Source: Galbula dea (Eukaryota > Chordata > Aves > Piciformes > Galbulidae). Taken from it: 64,000 nt of DNA. This document shows, piece by piece, positions 61,433 through 64,000 of the stretch. The stretch is from contig VWZX01006715.1 of assembly GCA_013399015.1 (NCBI GenBank), positions 186,001 to 250,000 on the forward strand, given 5' to 3'. The stretch's first letter is position 1. The number at the start of each line of letters is the position of its first letter. The notes beneath the pieces are model-generated. The model was not told where the DNA came from. It made no database searches and saw only the letters and a list, made by a program, of their open reading frames with translations. Made by a program: the position numbers and the translations under genes.

Positions 61433-61700
61433 AACAGCTACTTAAATGGTAATTGATAAATGCATAAAATTACTGCAATTCAAACTGCAAATCAGTTAGC
61501 AAAATTCAATGAAAGTTTAAACATTTCATTGCATTAATGATATAAATGCATAAATTTACAGAGAACAGCATCCAGGCATTTGGCAGCCTTCCACTGTGTT
61601 TACTTAAAGGTGATAATGCATTTAAAAAGCACTTGAAGCAGAATATGTATTAAGCACTACTAAACTTGCATAGATTTATTAGCACAAGCTTTTAGACTGT
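61433..61700. promoter_or_regulatory. Candidate conserved non-coding element
   Basis: A CpG-free, AT-rich, low-repeat block with ordered homeodomain-type and octamer-like cores (GGTAATTGATAAATGC, CATTGCATTAATGATATAAA, AGGTGATAATGCATTT). The texture is that of deeply conserved vertebrate enhancers. The inference is from appearance only. Confidence 0.3.
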
Positions 61701-63072
61701 CTCTGCCCTGAAGCAAACCCATGTTTATTTCTGGAAATTAAAAAAAGAATTAAAATTGAGCAATACATCATTTTAGGAAACATCAGAGAGGTTGGTATGG
61801 TGTTTATCATAAAATACTGTATTTCCTCATGAAATGTGTAGCTCTGTAGCCTTTAGCTTCTATGTGACTGACTGATAGAACTGCCTAAGAAATGTTGATA
61901 ATATCCTCAGGATGTTTCATTTACACATTAGTGGGAAATGGTAGTCTGGAAAATTCTCTAGCATCTCCAGAAATGAATGATCTGATACTTTTAGCACCTT
62001 AAAGTGCCCTCATTTTTCAGACAGTGCTGGAATCCTGTCCATCTAGAAGAAGCACCAGGTATCTTTGATGATGCTCCTAGCCAGGAATTTCAAATTCTTT
62101 GGGGAAATTCTCCTGGTGAATATTACTAATTCTCACAACAACTGTGAGCAAAGACAGCAAGAAAATATTTGCATGTATTTAATGGTATTTGCACAAGTGT
62201 TCTATTAGCATTTGCATGATAGAGAGCATGCAAAAAGAAAGAATCTAAATACTACTACAGATGTATCTCAGGATAAACCCATGAGCTGGGTAAGTGCCTG
62301 CATTGTCATCTGCACTGAAGAAAGACCAGTTGAAGGTCTTGAGAAGTAAGTGGGAGGCAAGGTTTAGGACTGCTGGGGTGGAATGAAACAATGTAATTTA
62401 GATGGTCAGTCAAATCTGGGAGTTGTGTGTCACAGCAGCGAGTGATGCACTTGCCTCTCTTCACTTCAGGATCAAAACAGCAAATATTTGTGGCTGAAGA
62501 ATTAAATGAAACCCATGCACTGTGAAGAGCTCACATGCTCTGTTCCCATATGTCAAGGCTCCTAAATACACCTAGACCTTAAACACAATGGCCAGTGCTT
62601 TCACTTTTGTTCAGAGGACATGGAGGGAGGGTGGCATTCCTTGTCACCCATCAATAGTGCAAAGCAGAGCATTCATGTCCCTGGAGTCCTGTGTCAGGGC
62701 TCTCTCTAAAGGCCACCAGGCCTTCCTAATCAGTGATCTTATCACTGGAAGAAACACCATAAATTAGTGAAGATTTGCCACATAAACCTTTCCACTTCCC
62801 ACTGAGGTCAGACATGCTGGCCTTGTATGGCCTGCACTCTGAAGCCAGTAAAACTGCTTCAGGCTGCCATGGTAAAATTCCTTGCTGGTCTCTTTGAGTC
62901 AGAAATGCAGAGTACATGTGTCAACATGGACCTTCTGATCTGCTGCAGATAGACATGTCCTGCACTGGTGGTTTTGTGTCTATACTGACAGGGTAGGCAC
63001 CTTTCTCTTGGCTGGGCCAGGTTCTGCATGGATGAGATGGAATGAGGAGATGACAGAGATTTCTCTCCATTT
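61701..63072. other. Non-coding single-copy region
   Basis: No recognised exon or repeat. Short motif-free ORFs only. Confidence 0.45.
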
Positions 63073-63170
63073 CACAGAATCATAGAATGGTTAGAGATGG
63101 TAGGGACCTTTAGGGGTCACCTCCATGCTTTTCTGACCAAAATCCTCTCTAGGATTCAACTCAGCAAGAT
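63073..63170 (-). mobile_element. CR1 LINE 3' fragment
   Basis: The plus strand reads CACAGAATCATAGAATGGTT, then GGTAGGGACCTTTAGGGGTC, the complement of a CR1 3' end. Only about 100 bases remain recognisable, with the 5' boundary blurred. It is diverged and inactive. Confidence 0.8.
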
Positions 63171-64000
63171 CTTTAAAAACAACTGAGAGTAGAATTTGGC
63201 TCAGGGAGTGTTTCCCTGCTTTATTACCTACAGCTTTTCATTACCACCTTCTAAATCTGTAACGAAATCAGGAGTGTTTTTGTGGTGCTCTCTGTTATGA
63301 GCATTGCTAATAAGTAGCTCCATTAAAAATAGTAAACATAAATCATTTATTCATTTTATGCATTTCTAAGTCCACCTGAGAATATTTTTGGCTGAGCCAA
63401 GACAGAAGGAAGAGTGTTAATTATTATCTTACTACAGCAATCAGTTAATAAGGCAGTTATGTGAGATGTTTGTTAGGAGATTCTGGGGTGCCCGGAGGCT
63501 ACTGAAGTCATTGTCTGGGGAAGAACACCACCGCTGGAGCTAGCAGGAGTCTGATGGCACCAAACCAAACCCCTCGAGGCCTCTGCCTGCCAATTAGCTG
63601 AAAGGAGAGAGCAGACATCAGGTCTGAGTAGGGGAACTGTAAACAAGGGAGCAGATAGGAACTTCCAGAGTAGGCTCTCGCACAGCAGAGCAGTGTCTGG
63701 GACCCCCTTTGAGGAGGCTGGTGGGACTCAGTCGATGGGGAGAGGGGTGGGAGATGGACAGGGCAGGAGGTTCAGTTTCTTTCTGCTCCTCCAAAAGGGT
63801 AGCAGCCTTTTCTGAGCTCCACTGCCTTCTCAGCCCAAGGAACAGGGCTCCACATCACTGCAGCTAAGGGTCTCTTGTTGCCCCCATCCATGGACAAGTA
63901 AAGGCAGTGTCTGACAGAAGCTGAGCACCTTTGTGGAGCTCTGTGTTCCCTGCTAGCCCCTTCCTCTACTGTGAGGACCCCAAGCACTCCAGGCTCCTCC
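63171..64000. other. Non-coding right edge of window
   Basis: AT-rich block at 63290-63440 (CATTAAAAATAGTAAACATA, AAATCATTTATTCATTTTAT, GTTAATTATTATC), possibly regulatory, followed by a GC-richer, purine-rich stretch to the end. No gene recognised. Confidence 0.4.

Noticed and set aside
1..64000. CRISPR array, operon or phage-like system
   Set aside because: No regularly spaced direct repeats and no runs of coding ORFs in tandem. Base composition and CR1 copies show vertebrate nuclear DNA.

Overview
This window is vertebrate nuclear DNA, most likely from a bird. The main evidence is seven truncated CR1 LINE copies with the avian-type 3' end (GATTCTATGATT-like tail, and next to it the motif reading TTGGACT..GATGATCTT on the sense strand). 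Other support is one compact CpG island in an otherwise CpG-poor background, older MIR-like (tRNA-derived) relics, and no bacterial-style gene layout. A turtle or crocodilian source is not strictly excluded. The long list of short open frames behaves like chance ORFs in non-coding DNA: none carries a protein domain I can recognise, apart from the tails of CR1 ORF2.

Layout. Positions 1-1740 look like an intron or flank to the left of a promoter. Positions about 1750-2430 form a strong CpG island. It holds a GC box fused to a CCAAT box (read on the minus strand) and, about 190 bases further along the minus strand, a consensus GTAAGT splice donor. This is best read as the promoter and 5' UTR exon of a gene running leftward out of the window. 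From 2.4 kb to 64 kb I see no recognisable protein-coding gene. This stretch is single-copy intergenic or intronic DNA with CR1 copies at about 27.0, 32.4, 38.0, 41.3, 46.7, 47.3 and 63.1 kb, MIR-like relics at 3.3, 17.0 and 23.8 kb, a few microsatellites, and several AT-rich blocks with homeodomain-type cores that look like conserved non-coding elements (11.8-12.2, 31.5-31.7, 46.0-46.15, 59.9-60.0, 61.4-61.7 kb).

Possible hidden transcription unit. A small isolated CpG-rich patch at 29.52-29.70 kb carries an ARE/MARE-type site, a TGACGTG half-CRE and a good plus-strand splice donor. Downstream on the same strand are several stop-free segments with strong acceptors and donors (45628-45663, 47668-47740, 49498-49580, 52032-52135). 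The last three join in one continuous reading frame. This could be an unannotated alternative promoter plus exons, or a lncRNA. Pseudo-exons of this quality are common in vertebrate introns, so I hold it at low confidence. I found no convincing novel biological system here. The most useful leads are the two CpG-rich sites, the exon chain and the candidate conserved elements.
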